From Candidatus Gottesmanbacteria bacterium (lineage in GTDB: Bacteria > Patescibacteriota > Microgenomatia > UBA10105 > UBA927): 5,458 bases of DNA. The notes beneath the pieces were generated by a model, which had not been told where the DNA came from, did not search any database, and saw only the letters and a list, made by a program, of their open reading frames with translations. A program made the translations under genes and the position numbers. Position 1 is the first letter of the stretch. Every line of letters begins with the position of its first letter. Below are positions 4,666 to 5,458 of this stretch, piece by piece. The stretch covers positions 1 to 5,458 of the forward strand of contig JACQHE010000016.1 in the NCBI GenBank assembly GCA_016199185.1, given 5' to 3'.

Positions 4666-5458
4666 ATGAATCACAAAAAACGACTCTTTTTTGGGTTACT
4701 GTTGGGAGGCTTTGTCTTCCGCCTGTTTCTGGCGTTTGGCGCCTACGACCCTCTCGTCTTTGACGCCAAAGGCTACTCGGACGTTGCCATTCAATTTTTG
4801 AAAGGAGAGTGGCCCATTGACTGCTGCGCCAAAAACGTGGGGTACGGGGCGTTTTTGGCGCTCGTCTACAAACTGTTCGGCGTTGAAAACATTGCAGCGG
4901 TCCGGCTCGTTCATATTGGCATAGATCTTGTGTCTGCCTGGCTCATCTACCGGATTGCACGAGAACTATTCCAACCAAAAGCGGCAATGCTCTCGTTTAT
5001 TGTCTATCTGTTCAACCCCTTTACCAGTGCGTTTACCGGTCTGGTATTGGCCGAAACGTTTTCCATATTTCTCCTTGTACTCCTTTTGTTTTTCGTGACA
5101 CGGAAGCGTTGGTTTACCGTGGGAATTGTTGCAGGTTTACTGCTTTTCACCCGGCACTCGTTCTATTATGTTCTTCCGGTTTTGTTCATTATGCTTGGAT
5201 GGAAACATGTCAAAGTGCTCGGATTTCTGATCGTCGGATTTCTGCTTGCTTCATCGTACTCGCTCATCGTCAACTACAAAACATTCGGTAAGATATCACT
5301 TGTTCCGCCGTATAACCTCAAGTACGAAATTATTTACCTCAATTTTTACCGCTGGAAGTACCCCGAGGTCGAGTTTCAGGGAGAATTGCCGGAGTACGGA
5401 CAGGTGGTCCAAAGTTATTGGAATACGCCGCTAGAAGGGAAAGCCGCCCACTCGGAGA
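4666..5458 (+). CDS. GT-C membrane glycosyltransferase, PMT/ArnT-like (3' partial)
   Basis: The frame runs open from ATG 4666 to the window end: 264 residues visible, the rest lies to the right. It belongs to the GT-C superfamily of polytopic enzymes that use polyprenyl-phosphate sugars on the outer face of the membrane. After a first membrane helix (8-25), the first outer loop holds AYDPLVFDAKGYSDVA (26-41); its acidic residues (D28, D33, D39) are candidates for the catalytic aspartate. The loop goes on to VGYGAFLALVYKLFG (58-72) and VRLVHIGIDLVSAWLIYRIA (79-98), a typical PMT_2 pattern. LAETFSIFLL (128-137) and GLLLFTRHSFYYVLP (157-171) match the later conserved helices, with R163 in the position of the usual TRP-type motif. 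A soluble outer loop begins at about residue 205. It starts 3 bases after the preceding stop and has no Shine-Dalgarno, so it is most likely translated by coupling. The acceptor (protein, lipid or glycan) is unknown. Confidence 0.85.
   Translation, partial: MNHKKRLFFGLLLGGFVFRLFLAFGAYDPLVFDAKGYSDVAIQFLKGEWPIDCCAKNVGYGAFLALVYKLFGVENIAAVRLVHIGIDLVSAWLIYRIARELFQPKAAMLSFIVYLFNPFTSAFTGLVLAETFSIFLLVLLLFFVTRKRWFTVGIVAGLLLFTRHSFYYVLPVLFIMLGWKHVKVLGFLIVGFLLASSYSLIVNYKTFGKISLVPPYNLKYEIIYLNFYRWKYPEVEFQGELPEYGQVVQSYWNTPLEGKAAHSE

Overview
The window looks like a bacterial chromosome fragment of mixed base composition. It has tight gene packing, few Shine-Dalgarno sites and short or absent mRNA leaders. 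Together with the PaaX-type regulator carrying a Cas2-like core, and the cell-surface sugar genes, this fits a candidate-phyla-radiation (Patescibacteria) genome. That assignment is an inference from style, not from a marker gene.

Left part (1-1931, + strand): a two-gene operon encodes the alpha and beta subunits of a thiamine-diphosphate-dependent 2-oxo-acid dehydrogenase E1. The alpha gene is cut by the window's left edge. The two genes overlap by four bases (ATGA). No E2 or E3 gene is visible. The operon is followed by an 84-base C-rich tract (1934-2017) with only two G residues and a perfect 13-bp tandem duplication. This could be a Rho loading site on the + strand and a G-quadruplex former on the - strand.

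Middle (about 2021-2880): a single - strand gene encodes a PaaX-family repressor (winged helix, Cas2-like core, PaaX C-terminal domain). It faces the E1 operon convergently. Two copies of the same 34-bp dyad-symmetric site bracket it, one just beyond its stop codon (2026-2059) and one inside its own promoter (2841-2874). Both sites have the form CTATA, 5 nt, a 14-bp GGTGTACGTACACC-type core, 5 nt, TATAG. The promoter copy sits exactly between the -35 and -10 boxes, and the predicted transcript is essentially leaderless. Autorepression is the simplest reading. The second copy at the 3' end is not explained by it and is the most intriguing signal in the window.

Right part (2905-5458, + strand): a compact operon starts divergently from the repressor. 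It encodes a family 2 (polyprenol-phosphate type) glycosyltransferase, two small tandem membrane proteins that each join three membrane segments to a winged-helix-like domain, and the first 264 residues of a multi-membrane-spanning GT-C (PMT/ArnT-like) glycosyltransferase cut by the right edge. A reasonable model is that the GT2 enzyme loads a sugar on a polyprenyl phosphate, the GT-C enzyme uses that lipid-linked sugar on the outer face of the membrane, and the two small membrane proteins help in an unknown way. The R dyad lies about 30 bp upstream of this operon's promoter, so the repressor may also control it.
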